Origin: Heterocephalus glaber
Lineage: Eukaryota > Chordata > Mammalia > Rodentia > Bathyergidae
Assembly (NCBI RefSeq): GCF_000247695.1
Contig: NW_004624743.1
Span: forward strand, 8,787,521 to 8,851,520
Length of the DNA stretch: 64,000 bases
Direction: 5' to 3'
Positions 1 to 11,464 of this stretch are shown here, one piece after another; position 1 is the first letter of the stretch, and each line of letters begins with the position of its first letter. Below the pieces are notes generated by a model. The model saw only the letters and a program-made list of their open reading frames with translations, did not search any database and was not told the origin of the DNA. The translations under genes and the position numbers were made by a program.

Positions 1-565
1 TTAATCAGAGACATTTTTGAGTAGGAAAACCAAAACGGATGGCTTTGAAAGCAATAATTCTTTTTGTTGTTGTTTCTTTTTACTCTTACATGGTTTAAAA
101 ATAGCAAACTGGAGTTTTAAATTTTAAATTGATAAAATTGCATTTGATCCTCGCCAAGTTTGCTCATATATTTTATAGATAATATTAGGTTAATTAATCT
201 AATGCAAACACCATGAAGTTATTTATTTTTCTCCTCAGTTGAATGGCAAATATTAGCTTTAGTTACACAATGAACATAGGAAATAATTATCTTGAGAGGG
301 TTCACAATATTTCTTATGATAATTTGGTGCATTTACATAATATTTAAAAATATTTTGTACTCTTAGAGGAAAATTCCTCCATGCATACTCAAAATTAGAG
401 CTCATTTCTTGATGTCTGTATATAATATTTTTTCTATAATACACAGATACAAGTACAGTGAAAGAAACATAGATTTTTTTTTTTCTTTGCTATTAATTTG
501 TCTGATACTGATGTGGCTCTCATTTTCCTTCCTTCTTTTTGCCTTTAATCCTTTGTAAAGAAAAA
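1..565. other. AT-rich unique sequence, no feature seen
   Basis: No recognisable repeat family, exon or RNA gene is visible. Open frames are short and look like chance frames. Confidence 0.5.
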
Positions 566-613
566 AATATATATAATATATATATATAATATATATTATA
601 TATATGTATATAT
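566..613. repeat. (TA)n-rich simple repeat
   Basis: Imperfect alternating TA tract with a few AA and TG interruptions. It is a simple low-complexity repeat that could vary in length. Confidence 0.85.
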
Positions 614-2075
614 CATTCAGACCTTGTGAAAGATGTTAACAATACTAGTGGTTAATATTTGTTGAACTAATATATTTTTGTGATTGCTCCACCTCCTTCA
701 CATGTATCAATTTAATTCTTACCAAAAAACTTTAGTCATAGGTGCATTCTTTAAACTATTTTTAAGACAGAAGATCACCTTTATCTAGAATGCAGCAGAA
801 GCGCTGTAAAAATAGTGTACATTATTAATATTTCCATTTTTGGAGGTAATATAATTTAACATAATTTAACGGGATAATCAGAATAGATGCAAGTTAGGAG
901 AGGAGAAGAAAAAAAAATCCAGAGGGTTAATATAAATATTTCAAACTCTTCTAAATGTGATATAAATAATTCAAAACTGAAGAAACTGAAGCACAGAAAG
1001 GTTTCTCTGCAGATCTCTTTAACATGAAGAATTATTATAGCTGTGTGTGTTTGTGTGTGCATGGAGGGAGGATTGCTTAAAAACGGAGAGGATATTCACC
1101 GATCATCCAAGTAGTTGCCTGTGGGTGCTATAGAATGTGGTAGGTTTTCTTCTAATTTCCATAATTCCCAATTTTCTATAGTGCATATGCTTAAGTGTTT
1201 GAAATATGGAATTTGAAAGAGATTTAAATGCTAAAATCCTGTTTTCATAAATATTTATCTACCACCATGGCAAACAGCTATGCCCTAAGTTGCTTCTTTC
1301 CCCAGATAGGACTGTAGGGTGGATGTGTGTCCAACCTGAATGATGAGGAGGAGTGACACAACACAGACTCCAAAGCCTCCTTATCAGATCCTGCCCACTA
1401 CGAGGGAATGCCAGGACACATGCCTTCATACTCATTCATATTTTAATCTGGAAGCTCACCTTACTAATTTCACTAATAACAACCTGACTACACTGCCGTT
1501 TTTTCCAGCTCTGTTTTAGGATTTTCTGAAGTAGACCCCCTGTATGTGAGGCACCCAGAGGCCAAAGCTGGGAACAAGAGCACTATGTCACTGCCCTCTC
1601 CAAGTTCATAAGAGAGGAGGGGCACATGACTATTACAAGATAGTATTCAGATATTTCATTTCACTTGGCCTTTTAAAATTTAGTTTTTGAGAATGATAAC
1701 ATTAATATTATATCAAATTTCTGCTATAAGTAATTCATGTTCAATAGCTAGTAGATATTGAAATAATTAACTGCTTTAAGCTTTGCTTATCACAATCCAG
1801 TGGGCTTCATAAGTAAGGCCAAGTAAAGAAAGGAAATTTTTCAAACAACACAGGAGGAGGTGGAGATTTATCTTATTTCATGGGAAATATTAATTGGTAG
1901 TTGCATCTACACTGACAGCTAATCAAAGCTCTCACTCTCCCCAGTATGTGCATTTCCAAACTACATAATTAAACTTTATAGTTCCTGGAAAGTTTGGGTC
2001 TTTTATTTAATTGAAGACAGTGTGAGTTAGAATTTTTAAATTTTTAATCTTGTAATAAATTTCATCTATGGATAC
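614..2075. other. Unique intergenic sequence
   Basis: No gene or confident repeat is seen. A short TG-rich patch lies near 1041-1060. The 1260-1640 part is richer in GC than its surroundings, but I recognise no exon or family in it. Confidence 0.45.
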
Positions 2076-2392
2076 TGCTATGGTTTAGATGCAAAATGCC
2101 TACCCCCCAACATCTCAAGCATTCAAGATGGGTCCTGGTTAGGATAGGCAGGTCAATGGTGGTGTGACCTCAAAGGGTGTATTCTCATCCCCAGCTCCTC
2201 CCTCCATTCTCTCTGCTTCCTGGATGCCATGCAGGGAGCAGCTTTCTTCCATCACACCTTTTCTCCATGACATTTCTGCCATGGAGACTGGTGACCATGG
2301 ACTGAACCCACTAAAACTATTTTAAAAATAAAGCTCTCTTCCTTTAAGTAGTAGGTAGTGTGTCTCAGCAATGGGAAAACTGACAAATTCAT
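2076..2392 (+). mobile_element. MaLR-type solo LTR (MLT1/ORR1-like)
   Basis: The stretch starts with TGCTATGGTTTAGATG and carries a C-rich CCTACCCCCC segment. The middle is TC-rich (CTCCCTCCATTCTCTCTGC) and ends with an AAATAAAGCTCT polyadenylation-like signal and a final ACTGACAAA segment. This order is typical of mammalian MaLR LTRs in sense orientation. No internal region follows, so it is a solo LTR. The subfamily is not assigned. Confidence 0.7.
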
Positions 2393-2517
2393 GGACTAAT
2401 GGGCATAACTACCTACTTGGAAATATTTACTGTCATTTTAAATTCATTTGTGAGTCACTTTGAACATATATACATTTCTTATCCCTTAATAATGTTACTG
2501 GTGAGATGATCCTTTAT

Positions 2518-2605
2518 GTGCCAATACCTTGAGGATAGGAATGGATTTGGGGTAGCCTCTAGCAAATGCTAAGTGCCTGGGAAACATAATAAATATTTGA
2601 TGATA
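2518..2605 (+). mobile_element. L2 3'-end fragment
   Basis: The order CTTGAGGATAGGAATGG, then AAGTGCCTGGGAAACATAAT, then AAATATTTGATGA resembles the conserved 3' tail of L2 elements. It is short and diverged. Confidence 0.5.
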
Positions 2606-2905
2606 AGATGTTAGAGCAAGAGGAAAAAGCCAATTCTTACCCAAAGAAATTACACTCGCTATGGTCTTATTTGTATATTATTGTAACTGTACAAAAGTAT
2701 TTTGTTAGAGACTCAGTTGTGTTAGTGCAGACACTTTCTGTGACACATATGTACCACAAGAAACAGAAATTTCATAAATATGCAGGTAATAAAAAACAAA
2801 ATTCCCATTTTATCATATACCATATATCATTTTGTCATATCTAAATGTGTGATTTTACATTAAAGTTATATAATAGATTTACTTTCAGAACCAAACCTTT
2901 AAATT

Positions 2906-3106
2906 TTTGTTGTTGTTCTGAGGATTGAATGCAAGGCTTTCCCAGTGAACTACATCTCCAGCCCTTTTTTACTTTCCTTTTGAGACAGGGTCCTCCTAAG
3001 TTGCTAAACTGCCCAGAGTGGGCTGGAACCTGGACTGGTTGGTGATCATCTTGATTTTGCCATTAGCAATGCTGCTATTACAGGTGGGCGGCATCATGCC
3101 TGTCTC
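2906..3106 (-). mobile_element. ID/B1-type composite SINE, antisense
   Basis: On the + strand a reverse ID-like piece (GAACTACATCTCCAGCCC) is followed by a reverse 7SL-derived body. That body contains TTTTGAGACAGGGTC, CTAAGTTGC and GCTATTACAGGTGGGCGGC, the B1/Alu-like landmarks. Dimeric ID-B1 SINEs are known from several rodent lineages. This copy is clearly diverged. Confidence 0.65.
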
Positions 3107-3117
3107 CAAATCTTACC

Positions 3118-3200
3118 TTTTTTTTTTTGGTACCGAGTATCGAATTTAGGTCCTTGCCCTTGCAGGGCAGGCGGCAGAACCACTGAGCTACATCCCTGGC
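3118..3200 (-). mobile_element. ID-type SINE (tRNA-derived), antisense
   Basis: A T-run (reverse poly-A tail) is followed by GGTACCGAGTATCGAATTTAG (B-box side) and ACCACTGAGCTACATCCC (A-box side). It is flanked by the direct repeat AAATCTTAC at 3108-3116 and 3202-3210, so it is a complete retroposed copy next to the older composite SINE. Confidence 0.85.
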
Positions 3201-3515
3201 TAAATCTTACTTTTTGACTAAACAATTTACCTATTATAGTGTACGTAACATCCATTATATGTGCCTTTAAAATATTTGAAAAATATAGATGGTAATTTCT
3301 GTGTATGCAATTATTTCAGTTATCTAAAATTTGGGGCTGTTGTTAAAAATAGCAATTGAAATCATTACTTGAGAGTTTTTTCTATGGTGGATGTTGTGAA
3401 TGCTTCATAAGAAATCTGTTACACTAGATATTTATTATCTTTATGTGAAAGAGTTGATTTAAAAGAGATTAAATATTTTTTTTGCAAACTATCCTGCAGT
3501 TCATGGTAGAGTCGA
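3201..3515. other. Unique sequence, nothing recognised
   Basis: AT-rich sequence between an ID and an L1 3' end. No exon or repeat is recognised. Confidence 0.4.
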
Positions 3516-3832
3516 ATTTTTTTTTTGTATTAAATTCTTTTATTGGTACATTGTAGGTATACAACACAATTACATTTCTCATTGGGAATTGTACCTTTAT
3601 ATAATGCATCTTGGTTCTTATTTTTTCCCCATTCCTAGCCTTCCCTTCATGCCCTCCACCCTTCCCTATTTACAAAGACTTTATTTCCATTTTTTCCATT
3701 TCTCATCATTTTTTCCTTTCCCTTCTTTCCTTCCCCTGCCCATCCCACTACCCCTACCCCTTTGGACCTTTTCTTCCTATTTTACATTATAGATTATTCA
3801 TTCTAATAATTGGTACATTTTAGGTATACACA
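3516..3832 (-). mobile_element. L1 3'-UTR fragment, antisense
   Basis: A T-run starts at 3519. It is followed by the reverse of the L1 3' end seen elsewhere in the window (ATTGGTACATTGTAGGTAT) and a long polypyrimidine stretch. The stretch is the complement of the purine-rich 3' UTR at 41160-41430. The end (about 3790-3830) reaches the neighbouring tandem 3'-UTR unit and then stops, so the copy is strongly 5'-truncated. No clear target duplication was found. Confidence 0.85.
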
Positions 3833-4365
3833 AATTTAAAGTTTTTAATCTATCTCCCAAGCTGGCCCTGCTGACCACATTGCTATAGTGACTCTATTAT
3901 ATATGGCATCTTGATAAACAAATATTTGTGATATAGGCCTTCTGAACATTTTAGATGATATCCTGAGGGACAGTCTCAGAATTACAGATTCTAAAGCATG
4001 AGCTCTTTTTGAGGCTCTGAGCATATTTATCCAAATCATTTACCAAAAGAATTAAATTTACATTGCTATCTTAGTGCAGGGTATTTTAATATTGATTAGT
4101 CCCAATAAGCCAACATATATTGATGGATTCAAATTTCAGGCATTTAAAAAAATTTTAAACAAATAATAATTTTAGTAAATAATTTTTAATTTAAGAATGA
4201 ACTATTTGCATTGTTGCTTGTGTGAATTTTCTATTATATTGCTGAGTTTATCTGCCAAATATTAGTGTCCATCTTACTTGATCTCTAAACTCTGATATGC
4301 TCAGGAGATTATCTTGTCTTTATCTGTGCACTAACAAGCTTTATATACCCACTCTAAGACATCTG
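3833..4365. other. Unique AT-rich sequence
   Basis: No recognisable gene or repeat. Confidence 0.4.
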
Positions 4366-4369
4366 GCAC

Positions 4370-4465
4370 AGTTCACGGCACTTTGTATTCACTCCTCATA
4401 ATGACCTGAAGGACAGGCATGATGATTATTGCCATTTTCACAGATGAAAAAAATTGAAGCACCAT
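4370..4465 (-). mobile_element. MIR SINE fragment, antisense
   Basis: CTCATAATGACCTGAAGGACAGG followed by GCCATTTTCACAGATGAAAA matches the reverse of the MIR 3' half (its AAACTGAGG / CCATTTTACAGATGAG core). It is old and diverged. Confidence 0.55.
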
Positions 4466-4468
4466 TAA

Positions 4469-4850
4469 TGTTTAGAACTAAAATGTACCCCAAATTCTCA
4501 TGTGATTGGAAGATGATTGTATCAAGGATGGATTCTACTTATTAATAGATTCCTCCATTGAGGAATTCAATAGCTGAATGCGCTCTTGGCAGGTGGAGCG
4601 TGGTTGGAGTTTGGTGCCTGGAGGCCTGACCTGGAAGACTTTATTCTTGTCCATGGCTCCTCCTCACTTGCTTTCTAGGTGTCATGAGTTGAGCAGCTTT
4701 TTCCTGCCAGGCCCTTCTGCATTGCCATTTCTGTCTTGGAACCAGCCAACCACAGACCGAATCCTCCAAAAACTGTGAGCCAAAATAAACCTTTCCTAGT
4801 TTATGTGTGGGTGTCAGATATTTTACCCCAGTGATAGGAAAGTGACTAAT
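4469..4850 (+). mobile_element. MaLR-type solo LTR
   Basis: The landmarks are TGTTTAGAACTAAAATGTACCCC at the start, a TCCTCCTCACTTGCTTTC segment, AAACTGTGAGCCAAAATAAACC (polyadenylation region) and GTGACTAATGCA at the end. The order is that of an MLT1/MST-like LTR in sense orientation. No internal region is attached. Confidence 0.75.
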
Positions 4851-5039
4851 GCAAACACAGACAGCTTTAAAATTTTTCTCCAGGCCACAAATCTGGTAAG
4901 TTAGGATGTCAAGCACTGGCAAGCTTGCTCCAGCAATCACGTGTTTATAGTATGGACATCTTGCAAATATTTCCCCAAATTCACATTTTCTATTTTATTG
5001 AGTTTATTATTACATATATAAAAATTAAATTTAATGTAC

Positions 5040-5904
5040 NNNNNNNNNNNNNNNNNNNNNNNNNNNNNNNNNNNNNNNNNNNNNNNNNNNNNNNNNNNNN
5101 NNNNNNNNNNNNNNNNNNNNNNNNNNNNNNNNNNNNNNNNNNNNNNNNNNNNNNNNNNNNNNNNNNNNNNNNNNNNNNNNNNNNNNNNNNNNNNNNNNNN
5201 NNNNNNNNNNNNNNNNNNNNNNNNNNNNNNNNNNNNNNNNNNNNNNNNNNNNNNNNNNNNNNNNNNNNNNNNNNNNNNNNNNNNNNNNNNNNNNNNNNNN
5301 NNNNNNNNNNNNNNNNNNNNNNNNNNNNNNNNNNNNNNNNNNNNNNNNNNNNNNNNNNNNNNNNNNNNNNNNNNNNNNNNNNNNNNNNNNNNNNNNNNNN
5401 NNNNNNNNNNNNNNNNNNNNNNNNNNNNNNNNNNNNNNNNNNNNNNNNNNNNNNNNNNNNNNNNNNNNNNNNNNNNNNNNNNNNNNNNNNNNNNNNNNNN
5501 NNNNNNNNNNNNNNNNNNNNNNNNNNNNNNNNNNNNNNNNNNNNNNNNNNNNNNNNNNNNNNNNNNNNNNNNNNNNNNNNNNNNNNNNNNNNNNNNNNNN
5601 NNNNNNNNNNNNNNNNNNNNNNNNNNNNNNNNNNNNNNNNNNNNNNNNNNNNNNNNNNNNNNNNNNNNNNNNNNNNNNNNNNNNNNNNNNNNNNNNNNNN
5701 NNNNNNNNNNNNNNNNNNNNNNNNNNNNNNNNNNNNNNNNNNNNNNNNNNNNNNNNNNNNNNNNNNNNNNNNNNNNNNNNNNNNNNNNNNNNNNNNNNNN
5801 NNNNNNNNNNNNNNNNNNNNNNNNNNNNNNNNNNNNNNNNNNNNNNNNNNNNNNNNNNNNNNNNNNNNNNNNNNNNNNNNNNNNNNNNNNNNNNNNNNNN
5901 NNNN
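5040..5904. other. Assembly gap (865 N)
   Basis: An unbroken run of N. Long open frames that cross it are artefacts. Nothing can be said about its content. Confidence 0.99.
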
Positions 5905-6400
5905 TCATTGCTATTAATCTCCTGAGATTGTTTTTGTATGGTTTTGTTCTTGTATCTCTTGGGACATCTCTTTATGCATTGTGGGTGTCACATATGAGCA
6001 ATCCTTTGCAGCTGAGGCTGCCCCAGGCTTATAGGTAGACCTCTCTAAGAAACCTCCTAATACACCAATATTAATTTTGTCATTCATCTTTGGTGCATAA
6101 TAAGGGACCCTTACCAGAGTTTAGGTTTAATCCCCAGATAGGTTAAATTCAGAAACATATTCTTAGAATATTATGACATGAACTTATATTTAATAAAACA
6201 TTAAATATAAGTAAATTTTGAAAGTAAAGATTTTTATTCATTGGTCACTATTGTATCTTCAACTCTTCCATCAACACCTAAGACACTGGTAGTTGTTCAA
6301 CAAGTACTGTTCAAAAAGCAAATGAATAGTTTGTTATATGCTAATATAAAGTAATCCTTTAGGTAAAATAACCCACTTATCTCAGGAGCTGAAAAGTTAA
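5905..6400. other. Unique sequence with possible L2 tail
   Basis: Mostly unrecognised. Around 6245-6330 the order TGTATCTTCAAC, then GTTCAACAAGTACTGTTC is reminiscent of an L2 3' end in sense orientation, but too weak to fix. Confidence 0.35.
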
Positions 6401-6540
6401 GTCAGTTTTATTGTCATTCATCTCACAGATTAGAAAACAAACATTCAGAGAATTTAAGTAAGTTGCCTAATTTTTCATAGTTGGTGAATGTTGGATCTGG
6501 AATTTAAAGCCACACGGTCTGGTTTAGAGTTCATGCAAGC
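6400..6540 (-). mobile_element. MIR SINE, antisense
   Basis: CTCACAGATTAGAAAAC, then AGAGAATTTAAGTAAGTTGCC, then TTGGATCTGGAATTTAAAGCC follow the reversed MIR core (AAACTGAGGC, GTTAAGTAACTTGCC, GGATTTGAACCC). Confidence 0.65.
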
Positions 6541-6624
6541 AAGCTGTGCGTCCTCTCAGAACATAACACTCTGAGGGTTCTGAGAGGAAAAAGCAACTGT
6601 TAGAAATGTTTTTCACAGCTCTAC

Positions 6625-7050
6625 TGCTGCTCAAATCTTTCATTCATGTCTTTAGCAAACCTGTATTGAACACCTACCTGTAATGTGCCTACTTTATATC
6701 CTGGGATTATACTACAACGGTTAAAAAAAGAGTCAAGTGGCGTGTTCAATCCTAATGGGGAAGGAAAAAAAAACCCCAAACTGTGTCAATTGGGAAATAA
6801 ATAACATCATTCTGAAGAACGTTTGGTGCTGTGTGGAGAATTTAAATAAGTTGGTCAATGATGGCTCTTTTAGGGAGGAGGTGCTCTCCACTGGAAAATC
6901 TGGGGCTGATTGATGTAGGCAGGATCAATTAGCAAGTGCTACAGCCCTGAGTCAGAAAAAGCTCAGCAAGTTTGTTTGAAGGCCATACAATACTCAGTGC
7001 ACCCAGTGTCCAGAGGGAAATGGGAGCCAGATTGAAAGTCTATCAAAGTC
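6625..7050 (-). mobile_element. L2 fragment, antisense
   Basis: The sequence runs from TGTATTGAACACCTACCTG through ATCCTGGGATTATACTAC to GGGAAATAAATAAC. It then runs through TTAGGGAGGAGGTG and TGATGTAGGCAGG. These are landmarks of the reverse-complement 3' portion of L2, here about 25-30% diverged by eye. Confidence 0.6.
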
Positions 7051-8055
7051 GTTTTTATTTCTTTGCAATTCATACAGCTTCCAGAGAAAAGGAGTTTAAT
7101 GTAGGCAACTTATACTGAATATAAACCAATATAAAAGGATATAAAGACATATTTAAAAGATATAAAGAAACGTAAAATCCTAATGCCTCTACTCAAATGT
7201 GAGTTATTTCAATTTTCAACAATAGTTAAAAAACAAAGACGAAAAATATAGGGTAAGCTACTGTTATAAAGCCTGTAAAAGATGAATTTAAAACAAATCA
7301 CTAGGGATCTCAGACTGGCTACAGAAAAATTGCTTAACACTGGCATTGGCTTTCAAGAGAAATCATGGAATCTCCTCTCTGGAGGTTGTTTTAAATAGGA
7401 TTAGACATATTCACTCAATGTAGCCTTGACTGAAATCTCCACTGACCTCCCAAGGTCTTGCCAGTCCTATGATTCTGTGATAAAATTAGACTTTCATCGG
7501 GCAAAAACAACACGGGGTTCATCATGCCAGCTGCAACCTGGAATAATTGGAAGGGACTGATTTTGGAGTAGTACACCTCCTACAGCTGAGACAAGATGCA
7601 ATTAACAGATCCCCAAACCTCTCTTATTTCATGCTGTACTGAGTACTTTGCTGGTTTCCAGCCAATAATGGCTTGTATCAGTGATACAAGCAAAGTCAAG
7701 TGTTCTGATTCATGATTAAATAGTAGATGTCTTTATTAGCCGCTGACCTTGCTTTGAACAGGATGGCCGCAAAAATTGTGTACTTATTAGCTGATTCTTT
7801 GATCCTTGAAAATATTAACCAGATGAATCCAATAATACATTTTTATTTGGCTTCTGTTCCACCGTTCTGAAGATGAAATAACTCAAGTTTCTATGCCACA
7901 AGCCTTAACCTCATTAAGATTCTCAGCTCAACTGTTCAGATACTTAATCATCAGCATTTACCAATTGTGCTCTCTGATTTAACAATTCCTACTTTGAAGA
8001 AAAATCCAGCAAATGTTTTTTGTATGTTATTCTTATTTAGATATAACTGGGCATA
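7051..8055. other. Unique intergenic sequence
   Basis: About 1 kb without recognised repeats. It could hold conserved non-coding DNA, but a cross-species alignment is needed to see it. Confidence 0.4.
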
Positions 8056-8059
8056 GAGA

Positions 8060-8215
8060 TTAGACCACAGCACTAGAATGACACAGACCTGGGTCAGGGC
8101 TGGTTCCTTCTCACTCACAATGTGTGAACTGGAGAAAGTTTTGAGCTTTGATTTCTTTATCTGTGCATTAGGGATAATATTAGTACCTGTGTAAGACTTC
8201 AGAGATAATGTAAAA
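8060..8215 (+). mobile_element. MIR SINE, sense
   Basis: The order AGACCTGGGTCAGGGCTGG, then TTTCTTTATCTGTGCATTAGG, then GATAATATTAGTACCTGTG matches MIR sense landmarks (TTTCCTCATCTGTAAAATGG, GATAATAATAGTACCTAC). Confidence 0.65.
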
Positions 8216-8224
8216 TAGCTCTCT

Positions 8225-8450
8225 TCCCTCATCTTTTACATCCCTGTTATTTGACATGAAACACTATCAGATACAGTTCTCTCCTTGCTGTAAATGTGCT
8301 CACTTGTTTATGGTCTTTTTCTCCCCACCTTCACACACATAAATCCAGATGCAAGTTCCATGAAGACAGGGATGCTCTTTGGCTTGCTCACAATACCTAT
8401 AAGGAATCCACCCATGGATGTCCCTGAAACATAATTGTGGAGCAAATGAA
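8225..8450 (+). mobile_element. L2 3'-end fragment, sense
   Basis: CTCCCCACCTTC, then CAAGTTCCATGAAGACAGGGATG, then GTGGAGCAAATGAAAGCATGG match the L2 tail (CTCCATGAGGGCAGGGA … TTGTTGAATGAATGA). Confidence 0.65.
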
Positions 8451-9036
8451 AGCATGGAAACATTGCATCCAGCAGTATTTACTATGGTATCAGTATTCCA
8501 TAAAATGTTAGCTGATTTTTTTTCTTCTTAGAAACAATAGAATATTTAGGTATGTCCATCATTTCATCCTCGGAGCAGCCTGAAGCCAAAAGCAGTGTAA
8601 GAAGAGACTGCATAATTGTCCAAGAGGTTCTGGGTTTTTCAACAATAGTACAATTTTGGGTAAGCCATTTTATCTATGTGATGTCCTTTCCTATGTGAAA
8701 TTCTCTGAGATCTATGGTCCAGTTAGCATTGTCGTTTTGTGTGTATTTAAATATACTTTATGTTTCTTAGTAAAATGTATGCAAAGAAAACACATACTTA
8801 TGCTGTTAGATGCTCTCTAAAATAGCCTCAACCTGTACTTGTGGCAGCTCCAATAAATCTCACTTTAAAATTATGAAATCAAGAAATAGGGAGATCAAAG
8901 CATGTGTGGAACATTCCCAGTGAGGCTCTTCACTGCTTCTCCATTTGCCAAATCACATTCCAAGAGAGGGAAAGAGGAAAACCCTCCAGGTTGGTCCTGG
9001 ATCATATTATTCTTTCTTATATTTCATAGTATGTGT
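8451..9036. other. Unique sequence
   Basis: No recognisable feature. Confidence 0.4.
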
Positions 9037-9412
9037 CTGTTGGTATTAGTTTTACCTTGCTATAATAGAATACCAGAGGGGATTAACTTTTAAAGAATAA
9101 AAGTTTATTTTGGCTCACGGTTTTTGAGGATCCAGTTCAAGATCAGACAGCATCATCATTCTGTGCCTCTAGGCAGGGCAGAACAACATGTAAAGTTATG
9201 TGGCAGAGCGGACAGGTTACATGGTGAGCAAAGATCAAAGAGAGAGACAGAAAGAAGCCAGGGTCTACAATCTCCCTCCAAGGCATGCCTCCACTTACCT
9301 AAGGACTTCCCATGAGATGCCATTTCCTCAAGGTCCACAGTAGCTCCCAGCGTGTCACCGTGGGGGCCAGGCCTCTTAGCACATAGACTTGGGTGGGCAC
9401 TATCTAAGCCAA
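9037..9412 (-). mobile_element. MaLR-type LTR, antisense
   Basis: The reverse LTR end (TGGTATTAGTTTTACCTTGC) is followed by AAAGTTTATTTTGGCTCACGG, the reversed polyadenylation/R region. A GGCAGAGCGGACAGG segment, an AGAGAGAGACAGAAAG tract and the reversed C-rich 5' part near 9350-9400 follow. The layout is a MaLR LTR read backwards. Confidence 0.75.
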
Positions 9413-9727
9413 GGACTGTTCTGGAACAAGTGTTTCTTCAATCTTCAGTGCTTCTTCATAGCCACTTTTCCTTATGTTCACACTTCCTTTACTTATCCAC
9501 TAGGTCCATAATACATATTCAGGCCTCAAGAATTGGCTAAGCCAAGGTTGGGTAAGAAAGCAGTTCAAAGCCTGAGACTCAGATTTTGGAAAGAGGAACA
9601 GCAAAACTGTACTCTGGACAGTCAAATGGCAACACAGCTCCTCTCCTTTTTAAATTTTAAATAGTTATGTACATTCAAGGTAAAAACATACCTGAACATG
9701 CATTTAAATAATTTTTATTTATTTAAT
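9413..9727. other. Unique sequence
   Basis: No recognisable feature. Confidence 0.35.
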
Positions 9728-10400
9728 CATGGCCCCCTTATCCACAGCTTCACCTTAAGTAGTTTGTTGTCTACATCCTGAAAGCATTAAAATGAACATT
9801 CCAGAGATTAACAATTCCTAAGTTTTAGGTGATGTGCCAGTCTGAGTAGCATGATAAAAATCTCCCCCTTGCTGCCCTCCTTGCAACAAGAATCCTCCCC
9901 TTTCCCAGCAAACCCACAAACACTTGCTACCTGAACAGTAGGTGCTTAGTAGCAACCGAGTTGGCAGAATTACTGTCCTGGTAACCCAGCATTGTCACTT
10001 TACCTACAATGGTCCCAAGGCACAACAGCAGTGGGGTGGACAATCCAGATCCGCCAAACAAAAGCAGTAAGTGCTTTCTTTAAATGAAAACATGAAAAGT
10101 TTCAGTTTAACAAGGAAAGAAAAAATTGTATGCTTAGATACTGAAACCTGTCAGACAATTAAGATATTATAATAAAAAAAAGACCACGTTCACATAACTT
10201 TTATTCCAGTATACAGTTATCATTGTTCTATTTTATTATTATCGCTAGTGTCCTATTAGGACTAACTTATAAACTAAACTTTATCACGGGTGCGCATATA
10301 TAGGGAAATATAATATACATAGTGCTTAATATTAGCCATGGGTTCAAGCATCCACTGGAGCTTTAGAATGTGTTCCTCATGAATAAGGTAGGGCTCAGTA
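9728..10400 (+). mobile_element. Tigger (pogo-like) DNA transposon, internally deleted
   Basis: The left end (GGCCCCCTTATCCACAGCTTC) is related to the inverted right end (CATCCACTGGAGC … TCATGAATAAGGTAGGG), as expected for Tigger terminal repeats. From about 10010 the leader gives way to the start of a transposase frame (ATGGTCCCAAGGCACAACAG … AAGGAAAGAAAAAATTGTATGC). The sequence jumps near 10165-10220 to the Tigger 3' end (GTTCTATTTTATTATTATCG … TTATAAACTAAACTTTATCA). Nearly all of the transposase is therefore missing, and no protein can be made. Full Tigger elements are about 2.4 kb, while this copy is about 0.67 kb. It is an old, immobile fossil. Confidence 0.8.
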
Positions 10401-11020
10401 TCAAAAAAGCCTGACAGGATGAGATAGTAGATCAAAGGAGGAGAAAGAAAGGGCAGAAAAAGGATAAGAAAAAATGTGTGAAAACAAAGAAAAGAATGAA
10501 AGTAATTCTCAAACTCAAAATGGAAAGAGACATTATCAACAGGTGTAACTGATAACCAGAAAGTGCAGTTTAAGGGCAAAGTTTTTAATAATTGTTTTAA
10601 ATTTTTTTCAGGATTTAGAAATTAGATGATGATTTGATTGGGGAGTTGTTTTGAAAAGGCAAAAATGAATAGTATGAAATGTCTAAAGATGCTGATTGAG
10701 AGGCACAACAAAGCCAGATGGCGTAAATGCCATCTTTAGGGATTTTGTGGCATAAGAAGCTATGCTAAAAAGTGCTTGCTTTGTTCCACATGTGGTGCAG
10801 TCACACAGGGAGCGTGCTCCGTGTCCTCAGCTAGCTACATGAACTCACTTCGTGTGCTCTACCCGAAAACCTCTGTAGTTCCCTTCACCGCCTTTTTTTT
10901 CTTTTTCAGCTGTCTCCAGCATTTCAGCAAGCTGACTTTGTTGTTTTTGTAGATAGAAGGTTTTCTTCTTTGCAAAAGAGTTATGGTATATCTACACCCT
11001 ACAAATTTTAGTAGCTGTTA
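10401..11020. other. Unique sequence
   Basis: No recognisable gene or repeat. An open frame on the minus strand at 10274-10579 runs across the transposon edge and has no family features. Confidence 0.4.
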
Positions 11021-11035
11021 AAAAGAATGAGTACA

Positions 11036-11119
11036 GGGCTGGGGATTTAGCTCAATGGGTTCACCGCCTGCTGTGCAAGCGCAAGGACCCGAGTTCAATC
11101 CCCGGTACCACAAAAAAAA
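11036..11119 (+). mobile_element. ID-type SINE, sense
   Basis: The copy starts GGGCTGGGGATTTAGCTC (A-box), has GAGTTCAATCCCCGG (B-box) and ends in an A-tail. A 15-bp direct repeat, AAAAGAATGAGTACA, flanks it at 11021-11035 and 11120-11134. The perfect duplication points to a fairly recent insertion. Confidence 0.93.
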
Positions 11120-11370
11120 AAAAGAATGAGTACATATATATGGATTTAATTTAGTTCAGGCTGAAATTTAAGCTGCAAAACAACTTGTAGGGTGCAGTCT
11201 CCTTTGGTTACTAACAAAAAGTTGTACATACTTATTTGTATAATACTTGAAAGGAATAGGAAAAACATGTATTAACTAATAGCTTTTTGCTTTCTGAAAG
11301 ATGGGGAGGGGCAGAATAAAAAAGGGTGGGGAGATTATTAACTTTCTGTTTGATATTTCCACATTTTTTT

Positions 11371-11450
11371 TTTTTCGGTACCAGGCATCGAACTCGGGAC
11401 TTTCCACTTGCAAGGCAGGCGGTGGAACCACTGAGCTAAATCCCCAGCCC
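11371..11450 (-). mobile_element. ID-type SINE, antisense
   Basis: A T-run leads into CGGTACCAGGCATCGAACTC and ends ACTGAGCTAAATCCCCAGCCC. The direct repeat ATTTCCACATTTT lies at 11355-11367 and 11452-11464. Confidence 0.93.
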
Positions 11451-11464
11451 AATTTCCACATTTT

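Noticed and set aside
4925..6038. Open frames of about 320-330 codons on both strands
   Set aside because: They consist almost entirely of N and reflect the assembly gap only.
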